A stretch of DNA of 64,000 bases. Origin: Thermoanaerobacterium butyriciformans. Lineage in GTDB: Bacteria; Bacillota; Thermoanaerobacteria; Thermoanaerobacterales; Thermoanaerobacteraceae. The translations under genes were made by a program, and so were the position numbers. This document shows positions 9,177 through 18,951 of the stretch, in pieces (positions within the stretch are counted from its first letter, which is position 1; the number at the start of each line of letters is the position of its first letter). The DNA is taken from positions 1-64,000 of the forward strand of contig NZ_JAGGLT010000001.1 of NCBI RefSeq assembly GCF_017874545.1. The letters are read 5' to 3'. Under the pieces are notes generated by a model, which did not search any database, was not told the origin of the DNA, and was given only the letters and a program-made list of their open reading frames with translations.

Positions 9177-10142
9177 ATGTCCTTTTCATCAATCACAAAA
9201 AATGAGCTATCAAGAATATACCCTGAGGAAAGGTGCTGTAAATTAGCCGAGCTTGCTGCTTTGATAAGAACTATAGGCGTTATATCTATATATGGACATC
9301 AAAGAATTAGTTTGAGCCTTGTCACTGAAAATGCTTCTGTTGCAAGATTGGTATTCAAAGTTTTAAAAGATATATTTAATGTTGTAGCAGAGGTGATGGT
9401 GAGAAGAAACAGTCAATTAAAAAAATCTTTAAGTTATCTTATTTTGGTGTCTGATAAGACGGCTGCGGAAAATATCTTAAAAGAAGTCGGATTTATAAAG
9501 CATGACAGCGAAGGCATTAAGCTTAATTACGGCATTGAGAAAAGCTTGATAAGCAAAAAGTGTTGCAAGAAAGCTTATATTAGAGGAGCTTTTCTTGGAG
9601 GTGGTTCAATAAGTGATCCAGAAAAGGGATATCATATGGAGTTTATTAACCACAATATTGATCATGCTAAAGATTTAAGTAAATTAATAAATAATTATCA
9701 TTTGCATTCAAAAATTATTGCAAGAAAAAATAATTATGTAGTATACTTAAAAGAGGGAGAACAAATAGTAGATGTCCTAAACATAATGGGGGCACATAAT
9801 TCCTTATTGAACTTAGAAAATATACGCGTATATAAAGATATAAGGAACAATGTAAATAGGCTTGTTAATTGTGAAACTGCCAATCTTACAAAGACTATCA
9901 ATGCATCATTGAGGCAGATAGAGAATATAAATTATATAAAGGATAACGTAGGATTGAATTATCTCCCTGACAATTTAAAAGAGATTGCAGAAAAAAGGCT
10001 CAAATATCCAGATATAAGTTTAAAAGAATTGGGACAAATGCTAGATCCTCCTGTTGGAAAATCAGGAGTAAATCATAGATTAAGAAAAATTGAAGAAATA
10101 GTATCAAAATTAAAAGAGAGGAGAGTCAATAACTATGACTGA
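9177..10142 (+). CDS. whiA: WhiA, sporulation/cell-division DNA-binding regulator
   Basis: WhiA combines a LAGLIDADG homing-endonuclease-like N-terminal fold without catalytic residues and a C-terminal helix-turn-helix; it affects division and chromosome segregation in Firmicutes. The 321-residue protein shows [13 protein letters not shown] at the start, [16 protein letters not shown] near residue 135 and the C-terminal [26 protein letters not shown] chose ATG 9177 because GAGGTG at 9165-9170 serves it; the GTG at 9168 is part of that ribosome site. A TATAAT occurs at 9144. Unusually, the customary upstream partners rapZ and yvcK are absent. It overlaps the HPr gene by eight bases. Confidence 0.95.
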   Translation: MSFSSITKNELSRIYPEERCCKLAELAALIRTIGVISIYGHQRISLSLVTENASVARLVFKVLKDIFNVVAEVMVRRNSQLKKSLSYLILVSDKTAAENILKEVGFIKHDSEGIKLNYGIEKSLISKKCCKKAYIRGAFLGGGSISDPEKGYHMEFINHNIDHAKDLSKLINNYHLHSKIIARKNNYVVYLKEGEQIVDVLNIMGAHNSLLNLENIRVYKDIRNNVNRLVNCETANLTKTINASLRQIENINYIKDNVGLNYLPDNLKEIAEKRLKYPDISLKELGQMLDPPVGKSGVNHRLRKIEEIVSKLKERRVNNYD

Positions 10143-10401
10143 AAAGACAGTAGAAATTAAAAATAAGACAGGTCTTCATGCAAGACCGGCAGCTTTATTT
10201 GTACAAGCAGCTAGCAAATTTTCTTCACAGATTTGGGTGGAAAAAGAAAATAAAAAGGTGAATGCTAAGAGCATCATGGGTATTATGTCGCTAGGTGTTG
10301 CACAAGGGAATACAGTAAAACTTATAGCTGATGGTAGCGATGAGCAGGAAGCTATAAAGGCTCTTGTGGACTTAATTGATTCAAAATTTGGAGAAGAATA
10401 A
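10135..10401 (+). CDS. ptsH: HPr phosphocarrier protein
   Basis: HPr passes phosphate from enzyme I to PTS sugar permeases and, when phosphorylated on serine, is the CcpA corepressor. The 88-residue protein keeps both sites: His15 in GLHARPA and Ser46 in [11 protein letters not shown]. His15 separates it from Crh, which occupies this whiA-linked place in Bacillus and has Gln15. GAGAGGAGAG lies before ATG 10135, and the start overlaps the end of whiA by eight bases, so the two are co-translated. A terminator follows directly. Confidence 0.92.
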   Translation: MTEKTVEIKNKTGLHARPAALFVQAASKFSSQIWVEKENKKVNAKSIMGIMSLGVAQGNTVKLIADGSDEQEAIKALVDLIDSKFGEE

Positions 10402-10404
10402 TCT

Positions 10405-10433
10405 AAAAAAGGTTTCTTTAGGAAACCTTTTTT
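10405..10433 (+). terminator. Rho-independent terminator after ptsH
   Basis: Inverted repeat AAAAAAGGTTTC / GAAACCTTTTTT with a five-base loop and a T run. Its A-rich left side could also stop minus-strand transcription. Confidence 0.9.
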
Positions 10434-10453
10434 GTATGAAGGATGATTTTTTT

Positions 10454-11761
10454 ATGACTAAAAATGAAAAAGTACTGGAATATCTTAAAAGCCTGCCAGA
10501 AGGTACAAAAATATCAGTCAGAAGCTTAGCTCAGGCTTTAAAGATAAGTGAGGGTACAGCATATAAAGCCATAAAAGATGCAGAAAGTATGTATATTGTA
10601 ACAACTATTCCCAGAGCTGGAACAATAAGGACGAAGGCAAAAAGTAAACAGATTGATAGGCTTACGTATGAAGAAGTAAAGAATGTGGTTGATGGAGTTG
10701 TACTGGGAGGCGAAAATGGGCTTGATATTGAGCTTCACAAGTTTTTGATAGGCGCTATGACAACCGAAGAAATGGTTAAGTATATTCAGCCTGGAGATTT
10801 GATAATACTTGGAAACAGGGACAATGCACAGACAGCTGCATTAAAAGCGGGTGCAGCTGTCTTAATCACTGGTGGATTTGATGCTAAAGATGAAGTAAAA
10901 AATCTAGCAAATCAACTTTCACTACCTCTGATTTCTACTACCTATGATACTTTCACGGTTGCCACATTGATAAATAAGGCAATTAATGAAAGAATGACAA
11001 AAAAGAGAATACTTCTGGTAAATAATATCATGTCTACAAATCCAATTTATATGACAACAAAACAGACTGTTAAGGATTGGAAAATGTTATTAAACAAGAC
11101 AAGCCATACAAGGTATCCGGTTGTTGACGATAGCGGAGCTTTGGTGGGTATAGTCACATCAAGAGAGGTAGCCAAAGCTGATGAAGAAGATAGAATTGGA
11201 GACATAATGTCAAAAAACCCCATATATGTAACAGAGACTACAACTGTAGCTTTTGCTGCACATTTAATGATATGGTGGAATATAGAAGTTTTACCTGTCA
11301 CAAATAATAAAGAGCTTGTAGGCATTATAAGCCGAGAAGATGTTATAAAGGCATTGCAATATATGGCAAAGCAACCTCAGATTGAAGAAACTATAAATGA
11401 TACATTGTTAAAGGATTTTCGAGCCGAGAAAATTCAAGACGGTATGAAGTTTTTTGGTACGATACCGCAGAACATGGTAAATCAATTGGGAACTGTCAGC
11501 AGTAGTGCGCTTATGATGCTTATGTGTGAATGTGGTGTATCATCAGTGACGAGAAATAAAAGATTTGATGCTGTTGTTGACAATTTTTTAGTTTATTTTA
11601 TAAGGCCTCTTCAAACAGAGAAAAGTATTGAAGTAAATACTACAATAATTGATTACAGCGGTAACTTTTGCAAAGTTGAGATATCTGTCATATACGATGG
11701 AACTATGATTGCTAAAGCATTAATGTCATTGAGGCTTCTAAAAAACAAGAAATTATTTTAA
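10454..11761 (+). CDS. HTH-DRTGG-CBS-hotdog regulator (YtoI-like)
   Basis: This cytoplasmic protein probably senses nucleotides. The 435 residues hold, in order, an N-terminal winged helix (about 1-65, VRSLAQALKISEGTAYKAI), a DRTGG domain (about 70-180), two CBS repeats (about 185-310, MSTNPIYMTTKQT and MSKNPIYVTETTT) and a hotdog thioesterase-like domain (about 315-435). This matches Bacillus subtilis YtoI. CBS pairs usually bind adenine nucleotides. I chose ATG 10454, with AAGGATG upstream; an in-frame extension to 10376 runs through the ptsH terminator. It lies ten bases before dnaE, a common neighbour in this group. Confidence 0.88.
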   Translation: MTKNEKVLEYLKSLPEGTKISVRSLAQALKISEGTAYKAIKDAESMYIVTTIPRAGTIRTKAKSKQIDRLTYEEVKNVVDGVVLGGENGLDIELHKFLIGAMTTEEMVKYIQPGDLIILGNRDNAQTAALKAGAAVLITGGFDAKDEVKNLANQLSLPLISTTYDTFTVATLINKAINERMTKKRILLVNNIMSTNPIYMTTKQTVKDWKMLLNKTSHTRYPVVDDSGALVGIVTSREVAKADEEDRIGDIMSKNPIYVTETTTVAFAAHLMIWWNIEVLPVTNNKELVGIISREDVIKALQYMAKQPQIEETINDTLLKDFRAEKIQDGMKFFGTIPQNMVNQLGTVSSSALMMLMCECGVSSVTRNKRFDAVVDNFLVYFIRPLQTEKSIEVNTTIIDYSGNFCKVEISVIYDGTMIAKALMSLRLLKNKKLF

Positions 11762-11771
11762 GGTGATTGAC

Positions 11772-14700
11772 ATGTTTGTACATTTGCATGTTCACAGTGA
11801 ATATAGCCTTTTAGACGGTTCTTGTAGAATAAAAGAACTAGTTAAAAGAGCAAAAGAATTGGGTATGGATTCTATCGCTATTACAGACCATGGAGTTATG
11901 TATGGTGCTATAGAATTTTACAAAGAGGCAAAATCTCAAGGGATTAAGCCTATAATTGGATGTGAAATTTACGTTGCTCCAAGGTCATTGTATGACAAAG
12001 AGTATGGCATAGATAACTTAAACTACCATTTAATATTGTTATGTAAAAATATGACTGGATATGAAAATTTGATGAAGATCGTATCGAAGGCATCTATTGA
12101 TGGTTTTTACTACAAACCTAGAGTAGACCATGAATACCTAAAAAAACATAGTGAAGGATTAATAGCACTAAGCTCTTGCCTTGGCGGTGAAATACCGTCG
12201 TATCTTCTCTCAGATGATTATGAAAAAGCTAAAGATACAGCTATTTTATACAATTCTATTTTCGGAAAAGGCAATTTTTATTTAGAGCTTCAGTATCATG
12301 GCTTAAATGAACAAGAAAAAGTAAATTCTGAATTAATAAAGTTATCTAAAGAGCTTGATATACCGCTTGTTGCAACAAATGATGTGCACTACCTCAATGA
12401 AGACGACCACATGGCACATGAAGTTTTACTATGCATACAGACAGGTAAAAATATGGATGATGCTGACAGGATGTCATTTCCAACAGATCAATTTTACTTA
12501 AAGTCATCAGATGAGATGTACGAGATGTTTTCATATTGCAAGGACGCTTTAGAAAATACCAGAAAGATAGCGGAAATGTGCAATTTGGAATTTGAATTTA
12601 ATAAGACTAAGCTGCCTAAGTACGACGTACCAGATGGCACGACATCGGCGGAATACCTGCGAAAGCTTTGCATTGAAGGGCTTAATAAAAGATATGCAAA
12701 TCCAAGCAAAGAGGTAATTAAAAGGCTTAATTACGAATTATCTGTGATAGAAAAGATGGGCTATGTTGACTATTTTCTTATCGTGTGGGATTTTATAAAA
12801 TTTGCCCGCGATAATGGTATTATGACTGGCCCAGGCAGAGGTTCTGCTGCTGGAAGCCTTGTGGCATACTGCCTTGGGATAACAAAGATTGATCCTATAA
12901 AGTACAACTTGCTGTTTGAAAGATTTTTAAATCCAGAGAGAGTCAGCATGCCTGATATAGATTCTGATTTTTGTTATGAGAGAAGACAGGAAGTAATTGA
13001 TTATGTTGTAAAAAAGTATGGCGAAGATAAAGTGGCACAGATAATCACATTTGGTACAATGGCTGCTAGGGCCGCAATCAGAGATGTAGGGCGAGCATTA
13101 AATTTTCCATACGCTGAAGTTGATGTTATTGCAAAAATGATTCCCTTTGAACCAGGGATGACCATAGATAAAGCTATTGAATTAAATCCAGAGTTAAAGG
13201 AAAAGTATAAAAATGATGAAAAGATAAAGCAGCTAATAGATATATCCAGATCTCTTGAAGGACTTCCAAGACATGCTTCAACGCATGCGGCAGGTGTCGT
13301 CATATCTAGTGAACCACTTGTAAAATACGTACCATTGCAAAAGAATGAAGGATCTATTGTTACACAGTTTACAATGACGACTCTGGAAGAATTAGGTCTA
13401 TTAAAGATGGATTTTTTAGGTTTAAGAACTCTTACAGTCATCAGAGATACTTTAAATATCATAAAAGAAACTCGAGGTATAGATGTAGATATCGATAATA
13501 TAGATTTTGAAGATAAAGAAGTCTATGCGCTAATATGCAAAGGCGAGACTGAAGGTGTTTTTCAATTAGAGTCATCTGGAATGAAACAGTTTATGACAGA
13601 GTTGAAGCCAGAAAAACTTGAGGATATAATAGCAGGGATATCTCTTTATAGACCTGGCCCTATGGATCAAATACCTAGATATATTGAGAATAAAAATCAT
13701 CCTGAAAATATAAAGTATGAACACCCGCTTCTTAAGCCTATACTTGATGTAACATATGGATGTATGGTGTATCAGGAACAGGTTATGCAAATTGTAAGGG
13801 ATCTTGCAGGGTATTCGTTAGGAAGGTCTGATTTAGTTCGCCGTGCCATGGCAAAGAAAAAAATGAAGGTCATGGAGGAAGAAAGAAAAAACTTTATATA
13901 TGGAATAAAGGATGAAAGTGGAAACTATGTGGTACCTGGAGCCATAAATAAAGGTGTCGATGAAGCTACAGCTAATAGGCTTTTTGATGAGATGATTGAT
14001 TTTGCCAATTACGCATTTAATAAATCACATGCAGCTGCTTATGCTGTTGTAGCATTTGAAACAGCCTATTTAAAAAAGTATTATCCAGTTGAATTTATGG
14101 CTGCTTTACTAAACAGCTTTGTTGACAATACCGATAAGGTGGCTTTCTATGTTCAAGTTTTAAGAAAGATGGGTATTCAGGTGTTGCCGCCAGACATAAA
14201 TGAAAGCTATTCGCATTTCAGCGTTACAAACGGAAAGATAAGATTTGGACTTGCGGCTGTAAAAAATGTCGGATTAAATGCCACATTAGAGATCGTTGAA
14301 GATAGAAAGAAGAACGGCAAATACAAATCGATTGTAGATTTTTTTGAGAGAATAGATGACATGCAGTTAAATAAAAAGGCTGTTGAAAACCTAATTAAAT
14401 CAGGTGCATTTGACTCATTTGGTGTATATAGGTCACAATTGTTGGCTGTTTATGAAGATATTATGGACAGCATACATAAAAACAAAGAGAGAAATATAAA
14501 GGGGCAAATGTCACTATTTGGCAGCGAAATCGAAAGAAATGAAGTTAACTATTCACTTCCTGATATTAAAGAATTTTCTCAAAATATGATACTTTCAATG
14601 GAAAAAGAAACGATGGGATTATATATAAGTGGACACCCACTTGATGAATTTCAAGAAGACATTCAAATGGTAGCAAATTGTACGACGCGGGATTTGAAAA

Positions 14701-15206
14701 ACAGCGATGACACATTTGTAAAAAAATCGATTTTTGATAATCAAGATGTGGTTTTGGCTGGAATAATCGAAAGCAAAAAAATAAAATTTACAAAAAACAA
14801 TAATATGATGGCATTTGTAAACCTGGAAGATTTGTATGGGACGATAGAGGTTATCGTATTTCCTGCAGTATATGAAAGGTATTCAAAATTTTTAAAGGAA
14901 GATTTACCTGTGATAATAAAAGGCAAGGTCAGTTTAAAAGAAGAGGAAGAGCCGAAAATTTTATGTGACGAAATTGAGCCACTTACCCACAAAATTAGAG
15001 AAAAACTGTGGCTTAATGTAAAAGAGCAAAAAGATATTGAAAAGATTAAGGGAGTTTTGTTAAGGCATAGAGGAAATATCCCTGTATTTATAAAATACAC
15101 GAATAAAAGCCTTGCTGCCAAAAAAGATTTGTGGGTAAATGGAACGAATGAGCTTTTAGATGAACTTGTCAGTATACTTGGAAAAGAGAATGTTAAAATT
15201 GTATAA
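11772..15206 (+). CDS. dnaE: DNA polymerase III alpha subunit, DnaE type
   Basis: This is a replicative DNA polymerase of family C. The 1144-residue protein begins with a PHP domain (FVHLHVHSEYSLLDGS). The catalytic palm aspartates lie in PDIDSDF (Asp395, Asp397) after GPGRGSAAGSLV. Fingers, a helix-hairpin-helix region (about 810-870) and a C-terminal OB fold (about 985-1060) follow. ATG 11772 is preceded by AAGGTGA; a GTG at 11763 overlaps that site. Clostridia generally also have PolC, with DnaE making short extensions. The gene is complete and of normal length. Confidence 0.96.
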   Translation: MFVHLHVHSEYSLLDGSCRIKELVKRAKELGMDSIAITDHGVMYGAIEFYKEAKSQGIKPIIGCEIYVAPRSLYDKEYGIDNLNYHLILLCKNMTGYENLMKIVSKASIDGFYYKPRVDHEYLKKHSEGLIALSSCLGGEIPSYLLSDDYEKAKDTAILYNSIFGKGNFYLELQYHGLNEQEKVNSELIKLSKELDIPLVATNDVHYLNEDDHMAHEVLLCIQTGKNMDDADRMSFPTDQFYLKSSDEMYEMFSYCKDALENTRKIAEMCNLEFEFNKTKLPKYDVPDGTTSAEYLRKLCIEGLNKRYANPSKEVIKRLNYELSVIEKMGYVDYFLIVWDFIKFARDNGIMTGPGRGSAAGSLVAYCLGITKIDPIKYNLLFERFLNPERVSMPDIDSDFCYERRQEVIDYVVKKYGEDKVAQIITFGTMAARAAIRDVGRALNFPYAEVDVIAKMIPFEPGMTIDKAIELNPELKEKYKNDEKIKQLIDISRSLEGLPRHASTHAAGVVISSEPLVKYVPLQKNEGSIVTQFTMTTLEELGLLKMDFLGLRTLTVIRDTLNIIKETRGIDVDIDNIDFEDKEVYALICKGETEGVFQLESSGMKQFMTELKPEKLEDIIAGISLYRPGPMDQIPRYIENKNHPENIKYEHPLLKPILDVTYGCMVYQEQVMQIVRDLAGYSLGRSDLVRRAMAKKKMKVMEEERKNFIYGIKDESGNYVVPGAINKGVDEATANRLFDEMIDFANYAFNKSHAAAYAVVAFETAYLKKYYPVEFMAALLNSFVDNTDKVAFYVQVLRKMGIQVLPPDINESYSHFSVTNGKIRFGLAAVKNVGLNATLEIVEDRKKNGKYKSIVDFFERIDDMQLNKKAVENLIKSGAFDSFGVYRSQLLAVYEDIMDSIHKNKERNIKGQMSLFGSEIERNEVNYSLPDIKEFSQNMILSMEKETMGLYISGHPLDEFQEDIQMVANCTTRDLKNSDDTFVKKSIFDNQDVVLAGIIESKKIKFTKNNNMMAFVNLEDLYGTIEVIVFPAVYERYSKFLKEDLPVIIKGKVSLKEEEEPKILCDEIEPLTHKIREKLWLNVKEQKDIEKIKGVLLRHRGNIPVFIKYTNKSLAAKKDLWVNGTNELLDELVSILGKENVKIV

Positions 15207-15279
15207 TACATAAATATATATTGATATTATAAAAAAAATAAATTAAAATAGTAGTTAGAATAATCAAGGAGGCCTTTTT

Positions 15280-15477
15280 ATGTGGACTGTTATATACATG
15301 GCGCACAGCATGGAGATTGCTGAAAAGGTCAAGGATATACTGACAAAGGAAGGCTTTTTAGTAAAATTAAAACCTCTAAAAAAAAATGTAGATAATAGTG
15401 AAGGATATTGCGAGGTTATGGTTCCCAATTCAGAAGCACAGGACGCACAAAATACTATTATTGAATATGGTCTTTAA
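15280..15477 (+). CDS. Small conserved protein, DUF2007-like fold
   Basis: This 65-residue protein has the alternating strand-helix pattern of the small signal-transducing DUF2007 group: VIYMAHSMEIAEKVKDILTKEGFLVKLKPL followed by YCEVMVPNSEAQDAQNTIIEYGL. AAGGAGG precedes the ATG with good spacing. It sits between dnaE and pfkA. The specific role is unknown and the family assignment is by pattern only. Confidence 0.75.
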   Translation: MWTVIYMAHSMEIAEKVKDILTKEGFLVKLKPLKKNVDNSEGYCEVMVPNSEAQDAQNTIIEYGL

Positions 15478-15534
15478 TTGCCCCTATAAGGGGAACTTTT
15501 GATAAAACGGGACGCAATATGACCCGGTTGGTAA

Positions 15535-16512
<978 letters not shown>

Positions 16513-16523
16513 GGAGTGAAGAT

Positions 16524-18275
16524 ATGCGTAGAACCAAGATAATATGCACGATAGGTCCTGCAAGTGAGAAATATGAGATACTGAGAGAACTAATTGAAAG
16601 TGGCCTGAATATTTGCAGATTGAATTTTTCTCACGGCGATCATGAAGAACATGGAAGCAGAATAGACAATATAAAGAAGATTAGGGAAGAGCTTCAGCTA
16701 CCGATTGCTATTATGCTTGATACGAAGGGACCGGAAATAAGAACAGGAAAATTTAAGGGTGGTGTTGCAGAATTAAAAGAAGGACAGACATTTACAATAA
16801 CCTCAAGGGATATTGAAGGAGATAATACTATTTGTTCTGTGACATATAAAGGCCTTCCTCAAGATGTGGAGAGAGGTTCTCACATATTGATTGATGATGG
16901 TCTAGTATCTTTAAAAGTCAACGATGTAAAAGGCGAAGACATAGTATGTACAGTTGAAAATTCTGGAACGATTGGAGATCATAAAGGTGTAAACGTGCCG
17001 GGTACAAAGCTTAATTTGCCTGCTATCACGCAAAAAGACGTAGACGACATAGAGTTTGGAATAAAAAAGGGCATTGATATGATAGCTGCATCTTTCGTTA
17101 GAAAGGCTGCGGATGTAATTGCAATAAGAAGGCTATTAGAAGACAATGATGCAGGTCACATACTCATCATCTCTAAGATAGAAAACCGTGAAGGTGTAGA
17201 GAATATAGACGAGATTATAAAAGTTTCAGATGGCATAATGGTTGCTCGTGGAGATTTAGGTGTAGAAATACCAATAGAAGAAATACCGATTGTTCAAAAA
17301 AGAATAATTGAGAAGTGCAATAAAGCAGGTAAGCCAGTTGTCACAGCCACTCAAATGCTTGATTCTATGATAAGAAATCCAAGACCTACAAGGGCAGAAG
17401 TTACCGATGTAGCAAATGCTATATTAGACGGTACTGATGCAATAATGCTTTCTGGTGAAACGGCCCAAGGAAAATACCCTGTAGAAGCATTTAAAACAAT
17501 GTCAAAGATAGCTGAAAAAATAGAGACGTATATAAATTACAAAGAAAATTTGGACAAGAATGTGGACTACAATATTTCCATGACAAACGCTATAAGCCAT
17601 GCAACATGCACTACCGCAAGGGATATAGGTGCAACTGCAATTATCACATCTACGATATCAGGTTACACTGCACGAATGGTATCTAAATACAGACCGTCAG
17701 CTCCTATAATCGCGGTAACACCAAACAAAGATGTAGCGAGAAGGCTTAGTATTGTATGGGGTGTACATCCTTTGATATCACAAGAAGTCAACTCTACAGA
17801 TGAAATGATAGAAGTTTCGGTAAATACTGCTTTAAACGAAGGTCTAATTCGGAATGGTGACATTGTTGTAATCTCTGCGGGAATACCAGTTGCTACGACA
17901 GGTACAACAAATATGTTAAAGGTCCATATAGTCGGCGATGTGATAGTAAAAGGAACGGGTATAGGTACGAAATCGATAAGCGGTGTTGTATCTATCATAA
18001 GAGATCCGTATAAAGACAAAGATAAGTTTAGAGAAGGAGATATTATAGTTGCACAAAAAACAGAAAGAGATTATATGCCTATAATAGAGAAGGCGTCGGC
18101 GATAATAACTGAAGAAGGAGGCCTTACATCACATGCTGCAATAGTCGGATTAAACTATGGATTGCCTGTAATTGTAGGATGTGAAGGAGTTACTGCAAAA
18201 CTGAAAGATGGCATGACTGTTACGCTAGATGCAGCGAGAGGCTTAGTGTATAAGGGAATAGTAAATATAAAATAG
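16524..18275 (+). CDS. pyk: Pyruvate kinase with C-terminal PEP-utiliser domain
   Basis: The enzyme converts PEP and ADP to pyruvate and ATP. The 583-residue protein has the catalytic barrel with MLDTKGPEIRTG and the active-site segment ISKIENREGVENIDEII (about 218-234). An allosteric C-domain is followed by an extra domain of about 110 residues containing GGLTSHAAIVG (about 532-542). This phosphohistidine-type mobile domain is typical of Geobacillus and Thermoanaerobacter enzymes and lengthens the protein past the usual 470 residues. AAGGAGTGA lies before ATG. It is co-transcribed with pfkA, and a terminator-like hairpin overlaps its stop. Confidence 0.96.
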   Translation: MRRTKIICTIGPASEKYEILRELIESGLNICRLNFSHGDHEEHGSRIDNIKKIREELQLPIAIMLDTKGPEIRTGKFKGGVAELKEGQTFTITSRDIEGDNTICSVTYKGLPQDVERGSHILIDDGLVSLKVNDVKGEDIVCTVENSGTIGDHKGVNVPGTKLNLPAITQKDVDDIEFGIKKGIDMIAASFVRKAADVIAIRRLLEDNDAGHILIISKIENREGVENIDEIIKVSDGIMVARGDLGVEIPIEEIPIVQKRIIEKCNKAGKPVVTATQMLDSMIRNPRPTRAEVTDVANAILDGTDAIMLSGETAQGKYPVEAFKTMSKIAEKIETYINYKENLDKNVDYNISMTNAISHATCTTARDIGATAIITSTISGYTARMVSKYRPSAPIIAVTPNKDVARRLSIVWGVHPLISQEVNSTDEMIEVSVNTALNEGLIRNGDIVVISAGIPVATTGTTNMLKVHIVGDVIVKGTGIGTKSISGVVSIIRDPYKDKDKFREGDIIVAQKTERDYMPIIEKASAIITEEGGLTSHAAIVGLNYGLPVIVGCEGVTAKLKDGMTVTLDAARGLVYKGIVNIK

Positions 18276-18306
18276 ACAGGAAGATTTCTTCTTGTCTTAC
18301 TTTTTT
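18274..18306 (+). terminator. Terminator or attenuator after pyk
   Basis: An 11-bp stem (AGACAGGAAGA / TCTTCTTGTCT, one G-T pair) with a two-base gap is followed by TACTTTTTT. It overlaps the pyk stop and sits 14 bases before the thioesterase gene, so read-through is possible. Confidence 0.65.
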
Positions 18307-18319
18307 GAGGTGAAAATTT

Positions 18320-18742
18320 ATGTATACATATGATGCTAAAATTCGGGTCCGTTATGGTGAAACAGATAAGATGGGCATAGTGTATTATGCTAATTATCTA
18401 AATTGGTTTGAAATAGGTAGGACAGAATTTTTCCGCTCTTTAGGTATGACATATAAGGAACTTGAAGATAATAAAATTATGCTACCTGTAATAGAAGCAA
18501 ACTGCAGATATGTTTGGTCTGCAGAGTACGATGATGTCATTATTATCAGGACTAGGATAGATTTTTTGAAAGGAACCAGAATAAGGTTTGCCTATGATAT
18601 CATAAGAGAAAATGACAATAGGCTTTTGGCGCAGGGAATGACGGAGCATCCATTTACTACTTTAGATAAAAAGCCTGTAAATATCAAAAAAGTTTTACCT
18701 CATGTATATGAAATGCTTAATAAATATTATGGCGATCGCTAA
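18320..18742 (+). CDS. Acyl-CoA thioesterase, YbgC/FadM hotdog family
   Basis: This small cytoplasmic thioesterase probably hydrolyses acyl-CoA. The 140-residue hotdog protein begins with the family motif VRYGETDKMGIVYYANYLNWFEIGR (residues 8-32), which carries the conserved active-site aspartate. The C-terminal TLDKKPVNIKKVLP is also characteristic. GAGGTG precedes ATG 18320. The substrate chain cannot be deduced. It lies after pyk, probably in the same transcript by read-through of the hairpin at 18274. Confidence 0.88.
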   Translation: MYTYDAKIRVRYGETDKMGIVYYANYLNWFEIGRTEFFRSLGMTYKELEDNKIMLPVIEANCRYVWSAEYDDVIIIRTRIDFLKGTRIRFAYDIIRENDNRLLAQGMTEHPFTTLDKKPVNIKKVLPHVYEMLNKYYGDR

Positions 18743-18860
18743 GAAATTGCTTAAAAGGTATGTTGCAAACATAGCGAGAGGTGGCGACAAAAAAATTTTT
18801 TCAGGCGATGAATATAATTGAATAAGTTGGTTATAATGGTAAGGGTAGCCGATTGTACTG

Positions 18861-18884
18861 TGGGGCATTTTGCCCTATTTTTTT
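18861..18884 (+). terminator. Terminator after the thioesterase gene
   Basis: Stem GGGCA / TGCCC with a TTT loop, extended by weaker pairs, is followed by TTTTTTT. It lies in the otherwise unassigned 18743-18951 gap, just before the glucoamylase promoter region. Confidence 0.65.
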
Positions 18885-18894
18885 ACATTTGAAG

Positions 18895-18925
18895 CAAAAA
18901 CGGTTGCACAAATATCAGATATAAT
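18895..18925 (+). promoter_or_regulatory. Glucoamylase promoter region with cre/LacI-type operator
   Basis: TATAAT at 18920-18925 is a clear -10 box, but no good -35 box is found 17 bases upstream, so an activator may be needed. The complement of 18895-18908 reads TGCAACCGTTTTTG, matching the cre consensus except at its last two bases. The 11-mer GGTTGCACAAA (18902-18912) also occurs at the glgP operator. The -10 box lies too close to an ATG at 18931 for that codon to be the start. Confidence 0.55.
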
Positions 18926-18951
18926 GTAAAATGTTATTGGAGGCGATGAAA

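Noticed and set aside
10135-10401. Crh rather than HPr
   Set aside because: Crh has Gln at position 15; this protein has His15 in GLHARPA.
10376-10453. Longer start for the DRTGG/CBS protein
   Set aside because: The extension overlaps the end of ptsH and its terminator; ATG 10454 has a suitable ribosome site.
13001-13462. Open frame of 153 codons on the minus strand inside dnaE
   Set aside because: It is opposite a strongly conserved gene, has no ribosome site and its protein shows no family features.
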